The notes beneath the pieces were generated by a model. It saw only the letters and a list, made by a program, of their open reading frames with translations, searched no databases and had not been told where the DNA came from. A stretch of 64,000 nucleotides of DNA. It comes from Meandrina meandrites (lineage: Eukaryota; Cnidaria; Anthozoa; Scleractinia; Meandrinidae). This document shows, piece by piece, positions 38,119 through 48,811 of the stretch (position 1 is its first letter; the number at the start of each line of letters is the position of its first letter). Both the position numbers and the translations under genes were made by a program. The stretch is from contig OY855915.1 of the NCBI GenBank assembly GCA_963693305.1, forward strand, positions 16,013,284 to 16,077,283. Direction: 5' to 3'.

Positions 38119-39720
38119 GGGCCCATTTTTTTGCGTTGCTTCCTTGTGTATCGGGTTTGAGGGATGGCTGTTTGGGGGGTTTATCTTTGTTGGACCTCCT
38201 CCCATTAGCTTTAGCCCTGATTTTTTTGTGCTCTTATTCACTTCGTCGTTAACCCCGAGCTTCATGCCTGGCAAAGCTTGTTTGAGCTGGTTGTTGTAAC
38301 CAGTTACAGTTCCCATATTTATCACCATCCGCGCAGGCATCAGCCAGGCCCCCGGGCACACAGCAAGGTTAAGCCTCACCTTTGCCTCGTCGACAGCAAG
38401 TTGGTACCTTTGAATGGACTTTGCCAGATCTGGTTGCCTTATAGCATCTTCTACAAGCACAAGGAACTCACTTTGCGCTTCCTTTGCGCGCCCTCCTGTT
38501 CCAAGAATACTACTTCTTACATTTACCTGTGAACCCAGAACACAGTAAACGAACGCCTCTATCGACTGGTTTATTCGAGACAAACCCGCCTGGGTAAGAC
38601 CTTCTGCTACATTGGGACAAAACCAGTCTGCCTGCCTATTAGCAACGTCATCCGGCTCGACATAATAAATCAAGTTACCTTTTGAGGCTGAACCGCCTTC
38701 GTCTGAAAATTTATTGTAACCAGGGTAACTGGCTGAAGTTTTATCTGGTCCAATGTTTGTGATATAGATGTAAACGCTTCCCAGGCCGTGGTTTGCGCCT
38801 GATGTGTAACGAAAATCGCTTGACGGGTCGACTCCGAACTCAGCGCATATTCTTTTGTATGAAGCCACGTCATACTTGTTATTAAACTGGTTAAAAGTAG
38901 GGTCGCCGGGCAAAGCGCTCATGCTTTGTATCCCCCCCATCTGGTACAATATTCGCCTGACGGTAAAATATATATGGAACTTGTAAAAAGCTCGCACATT
39001 CGGTGGCATAGCGAAAATTTCACGACTGATGCCGCAGCCCGTTGTCGCGCACCAGACAGCAAAATTCAGCTGTTGTGGCCAATATTTCATATTTGGACCG
39101 GCTAGCCAGGTTTTGGACTCTTTCCCTGAATGGTGGGTGAGTTTGGTTTTTTGAAATATCTCTCTGAACTTTGTTGTGAAATACTGGTCCGGTGTTACGT
39201 AAATATTCAGTTGGTCATTAAATATTTTTTTCAAACTTTGGGCGGAATCGTGAAAGCCAACAGCAGGGATGGGTAAAGAGTCTCCTTTTAATCCACTTGG
39301 TGTAAGTTGCTGTGGAAACCCTTCTGATGATTGGCCAACACCCAGCGCACTTTTCATTTCCGAACTCCAATATTTGCTGTCTGAACCTAAAACGTCTATC
39401 AAATGGCCTGGCCTTGCTTTGAAATAAATTTCTGAGGTTGCTGTGTGGTCTTTGGCGAAATCGGTCTGTGGAACAAACTTTGATTTGTCGGCATTCGGGT
39501 ATTTTGCAAGAAAGGTTTTCCATGCTTTCTGTTCTGCCACTTTGGCAATTTTGACAGCTTGTGGCGTTTGAATCCATTTTAGAAGCGCAGATGAGCTGCT
39601 GTGCTGTGACGGCTGAGGGGCCTTGTCTTTTGCTGTATCAGCTTTCGCTGCACTTTTGGTTCTTTGCTGCCTCGAATAAGCATCCAACCATCCACCACCA
39701 CCGGTCCATTCACCATCCAT
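37975..39720 (-). CDS. Conserved-looking Polinton virion protein candidate, 581 aa
   Basis: ATG at 39720. Starts with a Gly-rich MDGEWTGGGGWLDAY, a Lys/Ala/Ser-rich linker, then a large folded region (about 60-470) with motifs CATTGCGISREI, FHIYFTVRRILYQMGGIQ and ALPGDPTFNQFNNKYDVASY, a Pro/Asn-rich linker and a C-terminal membrane segment (VAIAVAAVGVAALIYAVMR) ending at the stop. I do not recognise a biochemical family with certainty. Size and position suggest a structural, membrane-anchored component. It converges on the coiled-coil gene, overlapping it by 144 bp. Confidence 0.6.
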   Translation of the reverse strand: MDGEWTGGGGWLDAYSRQQRTKSAAKADTAKDKAPQPSQHSSSSALLKWIQTPQAVKIAKVAEQKAWKTFLAKYPNADKSKFVPQTDFAKDHTATSEIYFKARPGHLIDVLGSDSKYWSSEMKSALGVGQSSEGFPQQLTPSGLKGDSLPIPAVGFHDSAQSLKKIFNDQLNIYVTPDQYFTTKFREIFQKTKLTHHSGKESKTWLAGPNMKYWPQQLNFAVWCATTGCGISREIFAMPPNVRAFYKFHIYFTVRRILYQMGGIQSMSALPGDPTFNQFNNKYDVASYKRICAEFGVDPSSDFRYTSGANHGLGSVYIYITNIGPDKTSASYPGYNKFSDEGGSASKGNLIYYVEPDDVANRQADWFCPNVAEGLTQAGLSRINQSIEAFVYCVLGSQVNVRSSILGTGGRAKEAQSEFLVLVEDAIRQPDLAKSIQRYQLAVDEAKVRLNLAVCPGAWLMPARMVINMGTVTGYNNQLKQALPGMKLGVNDEVNKSTKKSGLKLMGGGPTKINPPNSHPSNPIHKEATQKNGPSTAPEDKTPQPANAVGTGVMGESHENNKVAIAVAAVGVAALIYAVMR

Positions 39721-39753
39721 TATTTAAACAAAATATTTTTCTCTAATTATAAA

Positions 39754-40455
39754 ATGGTTATTCTTACTGTTGTTACAAAAGAAAATCCGCATACGGTCTA
39801 TTTTGACCAGCCTATTCAAAAACCAAGCTATATCCGTCTGTTAAGTTGTTCTCTTTACAACAGTTGGAATAGTTTTGAAAAGGATGGAATAGTTTTTTAT
39901 TATAATGTAGAACAGGGCAAGAAAATTAATGCAACACATTATATACGAAAGGGAAACTACTCACTAGATGTCATTAAAGATATTTTTGAAAAAGGATTTC
40001 CTGAGAAAGGTTTGTTTACTGTAGAAAAAGGCATTACAGGCCGTTCTTTGATAATAGAAGCAAAAGAACCAAGATTATCAAGATTTGGACTGAATAAAAG
40101 TCTTATTAACTTTTTTAATTTGCCTGGGTATAATAATTCCCAAATGGATAAGGATTATTTTGAAAAAATTGTAATACATGATGATTTAAATCCTAAACAT
40201 TACTTCATTAACTGTGACCTTATCGACAAGCAACAAAGCTTGCTAAATGGAAAGCCTTCAAGTCTTTTAGCTTGCTTTGACATACGAGGAACACCTTATG
40301 AAAAAATTCTTTACCAAAATACACATCTTAACGTTTTGCGCGATGTTTCTGCTGATAATCACGTTTCAAATATCACACTTTCAGTTACAGATGAAACTAA
40401 TCGCCTTTTAAATTTTAACGGTTGGAATCTTCAGTTTCAAATTGAAATAAATTAA
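39754..40455 (+). CDS. Candidate penton/minor capsid jelly-roll protein
   Basis: 233 residues from ATG 39754; an upstream in-frame start at 39664 would overlap the divergent gene's coding region and is unlikely. Beta-rich from the start (MVILTVVTKENPHTVYF, PSYIRLLSCSLYNSW), mid-region with FGLNKSLINFFNLPGY, and C-terminal strands SNITLSVTDETNRLLNFNG. The pattern and length match the single-jelly-roll minor capsid protein of Polintons. Diverges from the 581-residue gene across a 33-bp gap and precedes the 222-residue gene by 29 bp. Confidence 0.55.
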   Translation: MVILTVVTKENPHTVYFDQPIQKPSYIRLLSCSLYNSWNSFEKDGIVFYYNVEQGKKINATHYIRKGNYSLDVIKDIFEKGFPEKGLFTVEKGITGRSLIIEAKEPRLSRFGLNKSLINFFNLPGYNNSQMDKDYFEKIVIHDDLNPKHYFINCDLIDKQQSLLNGKPSSLLACFDIRGTPYEKILYQNTHLNVLRDVSADNHVSNITLSVTDETNRLLNFNGWNLQFQIEIN

Positions 40456-40484
40456 AGAGAAAAATAATTTTGTAAAATATAACC

Positions 40485-41153
40485 ATGGCATCCAACGTAT
40501 TACCAACTGCACCAGCTTATGAAACAACAGAAACTCAAACAACACTTTATCCAGTTCTACCAAATCAACCAGATAACAACTTTCGTATGCAGAAAGCAAA
40601 TGAAGTTTTAAAATATTTAAGTGATGAGGTTTCCCATTATAGGCTTGTTGCCAAAAAATACAAGCGCACAAAAACCATTATCAACTACGCTGGCTTTTCT
40701 GCTGGTGGTATTTCTGGTTTTCTATCCGCAGGTGGCGTAGCAGCTGTGTTTACAGGCATTGGGATTCCTGCCTCGATACCAATTGGCTGTGTTGCCTCTT
40801 TATTTGGACTGACAGCTGCAGGGCTTACCGGTTTTTACAAAAAGCTTGAGCCCAAACTTATCAAACATTGCAAAATCATGACACTTGCTTTGTCAAAATG
40901 CGATACTGTCAACCGCATACTGTCAAAATCACTTATTGACGGTAAAATCAGCGATTTTGAGTTTCAAAGCATTCTTGATGAAAAAGAGAGCTATAGAATT
41001 CAGAAGGAGATTCTTAGGAAAGGCACACTTCCCAAGGAAAAAAATAAACAAAGCAGCCCTGACATAGAAAAAATACGACAAGAGGCCATGCATGAAGAAA
41101 GAATTCGCATGCAAAAAAAACTCCTCGGCAGCATCGGCGACGTTTCGAAATAA
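40485..41153 (+). CDS. Polinton protein with hydrophobic Gly-rich hairpin, 222 aa
   Basis: ATG at 40485 in good context (ACCATGG). Central segment 66-122 contains two membrane-spanning stretches (INYAGFSAGGISGFLSAGGV, SIPIGCVASLFGLTAAGLTG), flanked by a helical N-terminus and a charged Lys/Glu-rich C-terminus. Resembles apolipoprotein-L/SLATT-like membrane helical hairpins in general form only. Function unknown. Confidence 0.6.
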   Translation: MASNVLPTAPAYETTETQTTLYPVLPNQPDNNFRMQKANEVLKYLSDEVSHYRLVAKKYKRTKTIINYAGFSAGGISGFLSAGGVAAVFTGIGIPASIPIGCVASLFGLTAAGLTGFYKKLEPKLIKHCKIMTLALSKCDTVNRILSKSLIDGKISDFEFQSILDEKESYRIQKEILRKGTLPKEKNKQSSPDIEKIRQEAMHEERIRMQKKLLGSIGDVSK

Positions 41154-41213
41154 AAATTCAGTCGAAGCGCACACTCTTTCACTTTATTAAAGAATGATTT
41201 CTGTTACAAAAAA

Positions 41214-41342
41214 ATGATTGTCCTTTTTCATGCTCTTGTGTATGCTATAAACGAACTTTCTACTCCCGTTTGGCAGAATGAGGTCAGACGTATAATAAAT
41301 CAAGTTGCGGAGGCGATGCTTGAAGAATTAGAAACTGATTAA
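41214..41342 (+). CDS. Very small Polinton ORF, 42 aa
   Basis: ATG at 41214 to TAA at 41340-41342. Protein begins MIVLFHALVYAINELSTPVW and ends ...EAMLEELETD, an amphipathic helix. It fills the gap between the 222-residue gene and the converging 198-residue gene, ending 4 bp before the latter's stop. No known family; moderate support from tight packing. Confidence 0.4.
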   Translation: MIVLFHALVYAINELSTPVWQNEVRRIINQVAEAMLEELETD

Positions 41343-41346
41343 AATT

Positions 41347-41943
41347 TCACGCAACGGCTCCGCACCAACTCGTTTTGTAAGTTTTCTTGAAACACTCGTC
41401 GTAATCATCTTCATCGTAAATAGGATAGCCGAGATAGTGATTGGCTCCATTTCTGCGGCACAGATTACAGAGATAATTTCTCCTGCAATGACCGCATTTA
41501 TAACAAAATAAGACCTTTACAATTTGTTGATTGTGATCACAAAATGGTGCTTCTTTGATTGCAGCGTTTACCTCGTCCCAGCCGAGATCAGCTCTCTCTC
41601 TGAGCTTTATTTTAATATACTCTTTGTAGATTTTTTCACGAAGTTCTGGTGGAAGTGTTTTTATTGCCTCGGTAAGTTGGAATTTATTTGATACACTTAC
41701 CTTATTTTCGTCCCGTTGCGAACTAATGCCCCTGTTTACATTATTAGGCAAAAGAATGTCCATTAATTTTTGCGGGTTCATTTGTTTCATTTCTGCAATA
41801 ACGTCTTCTGATAAAAGTAATGGATATTTTTTGTGTTTATAGTGTGAGGAAATTAATCCCCAATCAGGTCCCCTTATTTTGTCTTTATTTATTTTTGGTT
41901 TTTTCGTGCTTTGATCAATAATTCCTTTTCTACCTCTTCCCAT
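41347..41943 (-). CDS. Polinton F-box-like, zinc-binding protein, 198 aa
   Basis: ATG at 41943, at the inner edge of the right terminal repeat. Lys-rich N-terminus, then KYPLLLSEDVIAEMKQM, a segment TLPPELREKIYKEYIKIKLR that resembles an F-box helix (about 105-124), and a Cys/His cluster CDH, CYKCGHC, CNLC near 148-175 that should bind zinc. Acidic tail. F-box proteins recruit substrates to ubiquitin ligases; here that is only a suggestion. It is the outermost gene, transcribed inward, mirroring the polymerase at the other end. Confidence 0.6.
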   Translation of the reverse strand: MGRGRKGIIDQSTKKPKINKDKIRGPDWGLISSHYKHKKYPLLLSEDVIAEMKQMNPQKLMDILLPNNVNRGISSQRDENKVSVSNKFQLTEAIKTLPPELREKIYKEYIKIKLRERADLGWDEVNAAIKEAPFCDHNQQIVKVLFCYKCGHCRRNYLCNLCRRNGANHYLGYPIYDEDDYDECFKKTYKTSWCGAVA

Positions 41944-42357
41944 CTCGCCGTATACACAACTGCAGGCAAGTGTTCAAATGGAAAATAATTCTGGGACACT
42001 TTTGTATATTATACAGTGTATATAATTCTTCAAAAAATTATTATTCCACCTTAAAATTCTCTCCTATATTTTTTTCCTAAAAAACGCTGCTGGTTTTGGG
42101 ACAGTGAATTTTCCTAAAAAACGCTGCTTGTTTTGGGACAGTGATTTTCTCTCACTGTTAATTTCTCTCAATTACCTCCTTTCCACCACACACATAGGAG
42201 TTACTGGTTCTGGGAGAAAAAAAAACATGATATTTAACAAAGCTTTTTTTAAGTAAAACGAGGCGACCGTTGGGAGCCGAGTTTTACTTAAAAAAAGCTT
42301 TGTTAAATATCATGGGTTTTTTTTGTCCCAGAACCAGTAACTCCTGTGTGTGCGTCT
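41941..42357 (-). repeat. Polinton right terminal inverted repeat
   Basis: Complement of 26856-27276. Contains the 37-bp tandem pair (about 42070-42145) and the terminal palindrome (42187-42352). Inner edge coincides with the ATG of the 198-residue gene. Confidence 0.9.
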
Positions 42358-42651
42358 GCGTACTAGGAGGCTTAGCAGTTATCTAGATCAATTACATTTT
42401 GCTATCCATTCAAGAATTATTCTCCAGCTTCTTACTCAGAAACATTGTCAGCTGGCCAACACTGCTATCGTTCAACATATAACCCAGAATTCACTGGTTC
42501 CACGTGCTTCATTTGCAGAGGATGACTTGGTAACAAGCAGCCTTCTTGCTGCTCTCTAATATTTCCTATTTGAAGATAATTCCAGGCGTTCTTTCCCCTG
42601 CGATAGCTGCAAACCATTATCAGGCTAATTAAGAGGTTTTTTTTTTTTCAG

Positions 42652-45600
42652 ACCAGACGTATCATTCAATATTCGTTTTCTAAAGGCGGTACAGCTAATG
42701 GAGTTTCCTCTTCTGAGGCAGTGGATCACACAGATGGTTAATGATTACGGTTTAACATCAAGAACTTAACAACAGAAAAAATGGTCAGTTTAAAATGACT
42801 TCTAGAAAGACTGTGATTTGACTTTTCAGTTCTCCTTTATTTCAACTAATATATTATTGGTATTTGAGTGGTAATTTGTGTCTGCCGACCAAAAGTTGTA
42901 CTTTAAATTAATTCATAGAATAAAAAATTGCATCCTTATCACAATTAACAAAAATTACTAAACGGAGGAGAGCGGTGTGTAGCGAGAAAATGTTGTTTTA
43001 GTTCAAATACGTTGTTCTTATATACAGCACTGGTGGATCCTGGCCACATAACAATTTAATTTTGTGATGATCCTGAAGTTGTTGGAAGAGGAGCGGCTTA
43101 CGGTGAGTGAACCTGAAAAAAAAAACTATCACAACATTTTTAAGTAGTTAACAGTATCTCCCCAGCTCCAGCTTTCCCCGACCGCACGAGTTGGGACTCG
43201 CTCAACCAATGAAACGGAAAAGCCTTATTTATTACAGTGATTACAGAAGCTTCTCATTGGATTACCAGCGCTTCTGTTGCGTAGAAGAGAGAACACTGGT
43301 ACTAAGGCCTATCTCGATACACTATCGATTTGAAGTGAGCGCGAAAGCAAAGTATTTATTTCTACCACCTCGACCAATAATGGGGGCGCAGTGGCTTCAT
43401 GGTTAACGAGCTGGATTCCGTGTCCAATTGTCCAGGTTCGAGCCCCAGCCGGGGTCACTATGGAAGACACTTTACTCTTACAGTGCCTCTCTACCCAGGT
43501 GTATAAATGGGTACCGGCGAATTGACTGCTGGGGGTAACCCTGCGATGGACTAGCATCCCATCCAGGGAAGGGAGAAATAGAAATACTCGTATTTGCTTC
43601 ATGCTTCAGAAACCGGGATAAGCTCCGACCTGATGGACCACTAGGCTAAAACGCAGACTTTACCTTACTGACCATTAATATTTTTGTTGCTATTTCGTTT
43701 GGTAGCATGCGGTGTGTTAACTTTGACTATCAGTGGAGGATCTCACGGAAAACTGACAGGTAAGATACTTTGTCTCACTTTTACAGCTTCCCAGCAGCCC
43801 CAAAAGTCATCAACATGTAACTTCTCCTTACAATACCAATACTCTGTCAACCAAGACAGTAAGACACTACCTCTCTGGAACCTCTATTTTCATTCGCCCG
43901 CTGTAAACACTACCTCTATTGTTATCCAGGGATAGGGGCATTGTTATAGCCTGTTATGTATTGTTTTAGGAGCCAATGAAATAACTCGTTCCGAGAGGTG
44001 GTGGGCGACCCAACCAAGAAGGCGATGGACATAAAAAAATCATGAAGTAGGGTCTCAAGCCAGTCATTAAGATTTCTCTCTTTTCAAGAAAGGGCATCGA
44101 CCCCACTTGGTGGACGTCACCGCCCTCCCACTAGAGTCCAGGCTAGTAGAAAATGTCTTCACGTAAAACAAATTAACAGAGTTTGTACAACACTTAAACA
44201 AAATAAAATGAAAATTCTGAAAACACTTATCTAACCTTCCAATATCATCTATGTATTTTTCTTATCTATATACTACTGTATTGCAACTCTTGTGATCTGG
44301 TTCCGGATTTATTTCTTATGACTTTGGGTATGTGAACACGTTTCTTTCTGTATTTGAGGCGCAGATGATCCTTACTGGTGCTCTGTGAAGATTGATGGTC
44401 AAAAGCGACACACCAGGGAGGTGATGGGGGATGACCCTTGGAGTGATCACGTGTCACTTCTAATGTGCAACCTACATGCGGACAAGGTGAATTAGGATCA
44501 ACATATTTTTCTACTGGACAACAAGCTAAAACGTATATTTTATATTTTCAGTCACGATTTCTCAATTTTACAATTTATTTACTGTGTAAGACTGTTGATC
44601 AACAAGCTATCATCTTCGAGTTGTCGGTATCGCTTCGAGTGAGCTCTTCGTGCTAAAATGCTTATTAACTAATTGAAAATGACCAGAGCAAAACTAAACT
44701 GTAAAAGGAAAAAACAACGATTGTTTCAAAGCAACGTTAAGGTGGTTAATGCCCTAGAATTCGTTTGATATAGTGAAATTACTTTGTACTTCATCCGTCG
44801 AAAACACAAATCTCGGCGTTGATAACTTGCAGAAATTGAATCCATTTTGAATGAACTCTTTTTATATGCACTCAGGGAATAAGTCCAGGCAACTTTGCGC
44901 GTTATTTTATTGCCACGCTCACGTGGATGTTTGCGCGACTTTTTGATTGGATATCAACAAGAATTTTTAAGCTTTTCCAGTGCTAAGAAAATTTGGACGC
45001 GGCTCTTGCTTATCGGACTGACAAAAATGACGAATGTGTTTAATTCTTTTCAGCTTGTCATCAAACTTAAAGGAAGACGAAAACTCGGTACCAAGTACAC
45101 GGTGGCTGAGCATGTGCTGTTGCTTTCAGTCCAACTTGTGCTTGGAGAGCAATCATCTACAGTAAGTAAACAATTCATATTACAGCGCTTTCACCATGCT
45201 TGACTTTGTGCTCAATGATTGGTTCACAAAAATAGTGCAACTTGACATGTGACGTCATCAGTTTGCACGTGAATTAACTTTTCAGATAAATAACTGCTGA
45301 CACAGCGTGGATTGATCTTTCCATAGGACTATGCATTTTGTATATCGACTGCATTCTGACGGAGCTAATCGAAAAAAACACGCTCCGTTTTTGGTGCAAA
45401 ATCGGTGCATGAACAGGCCAACACACCTGTAATTGATCAACGTCCCCTTTTCAGGGTTTACCGATGATTTTGTCCAAACTTTTCCTGCCAGAAAGAAGGA
45501 TGTGTAGAGTAAATAGGAACGAAGATAAGAAAGCTGGAAAAAAAAAGAAGGAAAAGGAGCAAGGGAAAATTTGGAACGGTTTCAACCAAAAAAAAATGGA

Positions 45601-46393
45601 ATGAAATGTAATGAAATTATGGCAGTTTGTGATTAATCAATGTTGTTTATCATATAGGAAACAAGTGCTGGAGAAATCGTCTTTCAAACCTGCTACCTTG
45701 ACGGTCCAAATGGAATACACGCCTCTTCCAGTGATTGATCGTGTGTCACACAATTACACATGAAGAGTTCAACAGAAATTACACCAGCAGGCTAAGTAAC
45801 CTACACCCAAATGAAGGTGAATAGATTTTAAATCTGTACGTACACATTATGTGGTAGCCCATTTATGGTTTGGAATATCAATGCGAAAAAATTATCGAGG
45901 TGAATTTGATATTCAGACTTGCTAATAAAAACGTGTAGACTGCTTGTCTCATTACACTGTGTGCCATAAGGGAACACTTAATTTTTGTAGCACCTTGCTG
46001 ATAACTTACAGTTCAGCGATGTTATTAAGGTCTGACAAATAGACATAGCTTGTTGACATCAGAGAAAAGCATTTTTACTTAGTAACTTATTAAATCAGAG
46101 TTAATTTAGCCTGCGATTTGACAGTGGTGATGTTGCTAAGCAGCATTAAGTATCCTGATTACGACAGGCTGACTTGGCATCTGATTGGACACTTTTAAAC
46201 TGCTTTAATGAACGTGTGATATATTGTTTTCCCGCCTGTTTTCCCGGCTATAGTTGTAACAGATTTGTGTTTCTAATGTCCTCAGTTTCAGGAGTTCTCC
46301 TTGTGTGCGCTCATAGTGGTCACAGCTTAGTACCCATGGACAATCATGGACTCAGTGATCCCTACTGCGTTATATATGAAAACAGATCTGCAG
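42652..46393 (+). CDS. SMP C-terminal part and C2 domains, exons 4-9 of host gene
   Basis: Exons 42652-42749, 43706-43759, 44365-44486, 45054-45161, 45658-45730 and 46286-46393 continue the frame of exons 1-3 with matching phases. Exon 4 finishes the SMP domain ([32 protein letters not shown]). Exons 5-8 give a first C2 domain: [42 protein letters not shown], then LVIKLKGRR and [10 protein letters not shown]. Exon 9 begins a second C2 ([25 protein letters not shown]), with the calcium-site Asp residues. This architecture matches extended-synaptotagmin-like tethers. If exon 8 is not spliced, a TGA at 45736-45738 ends the protein. The exon 9 donor is weak. Confidence 0.65.
43382..43672 (+). repeat. 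tRNA-derived SINE in intron
   Basis: Head has GCGCAGTGGCTTCATGGTTA (A-box-like) and GGTTCGAGCCC (B box), followed by a conserved-looking body with GGTACCGGCGAATTGACTGC and ATGGACTAGCATCCCATCC, and a 3' part GATAAGCTCCGACCTGATGG. This pattern is that of a long tRNA-derived SINE with a central domain. Confidence 0.7.
43857..44012. mobile_element. 155-bp MITE, copy 1
   Basis: Core 43865-44003 has inverted ends CACTACCTCTCTGGAAC and GTTCCGAGAGGTGGTG. A second, about 93% similar copy lies at 53427-53582 in the same orientation. The outer flanks CAGTAAGA and GGCGACCC are shared, so the repeat slightly exceeds the inverted ends. Confidence 0.75.
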
Positions 46394-48811
46394 GTCTTGC
46401 CAAAACTGTGGGAAGGTTTGCTGGCGGGTGTATTCTGTCAAATACGTCTCGCAGGACCTTTGATCCCATGTCCACCAGAAGGCGACACAGTCTGGCATAA
46501 TAAGTCGTGTCTTTGGTGGAAGGTGATGTCAGTGGTGCTGCGGAAGCCATAGCAACGTACTGTAAAGTCTTTCCCAAAATGACAGTTAAATACAATCACG
46601 CAATTCTTGGTGAAAGATTGTGTTGTTTTAGTGCCGCAGAAGCCATGGAAAAGTACAGTTGTTCGTCATGCAATCCTCGCAGAGATAAACCATAATGGTA
46701 AATCTGCAAATTTGTAAAATGACTGGCATTTGAATTAACGAAGAATAAAATAAAACCTAATTATTTTAATGAATCCAATACAATGTTTTTTAAAAATATT
46801 GTTGGGGTTGAACGCTTGACTGCCTTTGAAAACTCATTCACTTGACAAGTTGACAGTCAAGCTGCATTCCGAATGCGTATCCTTTGTGTGTCGAAGATGT
46901 TTTGCAATATTTTCGTTCTTTGACGTATAAAGCTTTGATTTTTCAAGTTTGATATAGCATCTATTTTAAAGGTTGCGTTTATTTACATGACCACAGAAAT
47001 TGAGAATACACCGACTGGCAGGCAGTACTACCAAATTTGAGAAAAATGCCATGATTCTCACAACGTGACACGATACAGGAGACCTCTTATGTACAAATCA
47101 AAGATATCCTATCTTTCTATCGCTGAAAGCCATTTGGAAAACACTAGCAAGCAGCAGTGTATGTGAATTGTATGTGAATCGCGAATGCCTGTGAGAGGGA
47201 CATCGCTCTACCTCAGTAAAACTTACATATATAAATCCATTAACCCAGGAAGGCAACCGAGTTAAGTTAAAGATTTTGAAATGCGTGTCGTTAAAAAAAC
47301 ATCAACTTTGCATAAACATACCTTGACAGAAACTTAGAAATCTCTTTCGAAACCTTGTCATCAGAACTCAACAAAGAAAACGCTCCAGGTCCCGAGAGAC
47401 AAAATCAGTCGTTGAAAGCGTCGCCCCTGGGGCGTCGCCCAAGAGGTAATCACGAGTCTAAAGAAGTAGTCTGCCTACGCGCCTATATCAAATTATCAGT
47501 GAAACACAATCCCGTCTAACACACAATCATCTAATGACTCGTACCCAGTCGCCTTCACTCACGCCTGCCATCACGAAGTCCTTCTTCAAATAACTGTCCG
47601 CTCATTTGTTAAATCGTTTGATTGCATTTCTTTACGCTGAGTCGTGAGGTAAGAGGGCAATTCTCGCGCTCCGCCTCCGAAAGAAAGCGCTCTCGCTCGA
47701 AATCCCGCCAGGTGTCACAGGCTAGGGACCAATACCGTAAAGCGACCCTTGTTCCGAAAAAGGGATAAAAAAGTTTTGGTTGTTAGGAAATGGTGAAAGA
47801 AGCGACCTAACTTGAAAAGTTACCAAGAGACGATGGCCGGAAATTACAGATACAGCAAACAAATTTCTTCTTCATTCGCTTTTACCACAATAACAGACCA
47901 TAATACACCGCCAAGCAGAACTAATGACGAGAGTCGCCAGCCAGCCAGCCAGCCTGACACGATGGTAAAGACAGTACCCTAGCTCTATACACCCTTGTAT
48001 AAGAATATTGTTTTTCCGGCCAAGGGTGAATATTCTTTTAGGCTGAAAATATTCTTGTGAATATTGTTAGATTATAGCCACAATCATGGACAGAAGTATT
48101 TGAAACAAACGAATATCACACATTTTTGGCGAATGCCTTGACTTATAAGCGGGTAAAGAATATTTAATCCCCCTCTCCCCCCGCTCAATGTTGTTTCCTG
48201 GGGTTTGCAATTCACCCGACTTTGTTTTGACCACATAGCAACATTGACAACAATGGGGGAGGGGGGTGTTAAGGTACCCTGAATAAGTGGAAAGTTGGTA
48301 AAGTGTCTCAAGAGCTTTGTCCAGGATTGCAGTTATGACATCTTAGTTTTAGAATGTGTTGGAGTATCAATATTTACAAGTTTTTGGTGTCTAGATCTGT
48401 ATACCATCTGAAAAACATACAAATGTATTACATGTACCGTTCATCGAACTGTCAATAGCGTCGAACATTTGGCTAGTGGAGGTTATTATCGTTTTATTGC
48501 TGTTTAGAGAAAGGAAGAAATTTTATACGGTTTAGTTAAAAACATATAATTGTATTGTATTTACAAATTTTCAACACACAAAATTATATTCCTTTCAAAA
48601 TCTCAGCCTCGATATTCTTATAAAATGTATTCTTATAAAAAAAAAGAGTGTACGCGCAAAAAAAGCCAATGCGATACGGCCAGGTGTGACCAAAACACGA
48701 GAACACGGAATGGCGTGCGCGGGCTAAACGACTATTCGCTCGTCGCGCGTGGATGTCTGCACACGCAAATTCCAGCGAAAATTCATAACCGAACCTTATG
48801 GATATCCCGAG
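46394..48811. other. Non-coding stretch, nothing recognised
   Basis: No exon with a recognisable domain, no complete mobile element. Contains (CCAG)4-like repeats near 47938 and repeated GAATATT blocks near 48000-48065. May be intron or 3' flank of the SMP/C2 gene. Confidence 0.4.

Larger units (their letters stand above)
26856..42357. mobile_element. Polinton/Maverick element (15.5 kb)
   Basis: A self-synthesising DNA transposon with virus-like gene content: protein-primed DNA polymerase B, DDE integrase, packaging ATPase, candidate major capsid and penton proteins, plus nine other ORFs. Terminal inverted repeats of about 0.42 kb begin 5'-AG, as is usual for this class. The 6-bp flanks TTAAAC (26850-26855) and GCGTAC (42358-42363) do not match, so no target duplication is confirmed. 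No adenain-type protease was recognised. The element sits in an intron of the SMP/C2 gene. It is largely intact but its polymerase is frameshifted. Confidence 0.9.

Noticed and set aside
26850..42363. 6-bp Polinton target-site duplication
   Set aside because: TTAAAC and GCGTAC do not match at the inferred ends; shifting the ends by a few bases did not help.
43191..43602. Frames across the intronic SINE
   Set aside because: Both strands open by chance over the SINE body; splice-phase evidence places the exons elsewhere.
46286..46500. Extension of the last C2 exon to 46500 as a terminal exon
   Set aside because: Sequence after 46393 loses C2 character ([13 protein letters not shown]...), although the donor is weak; left unresolved.
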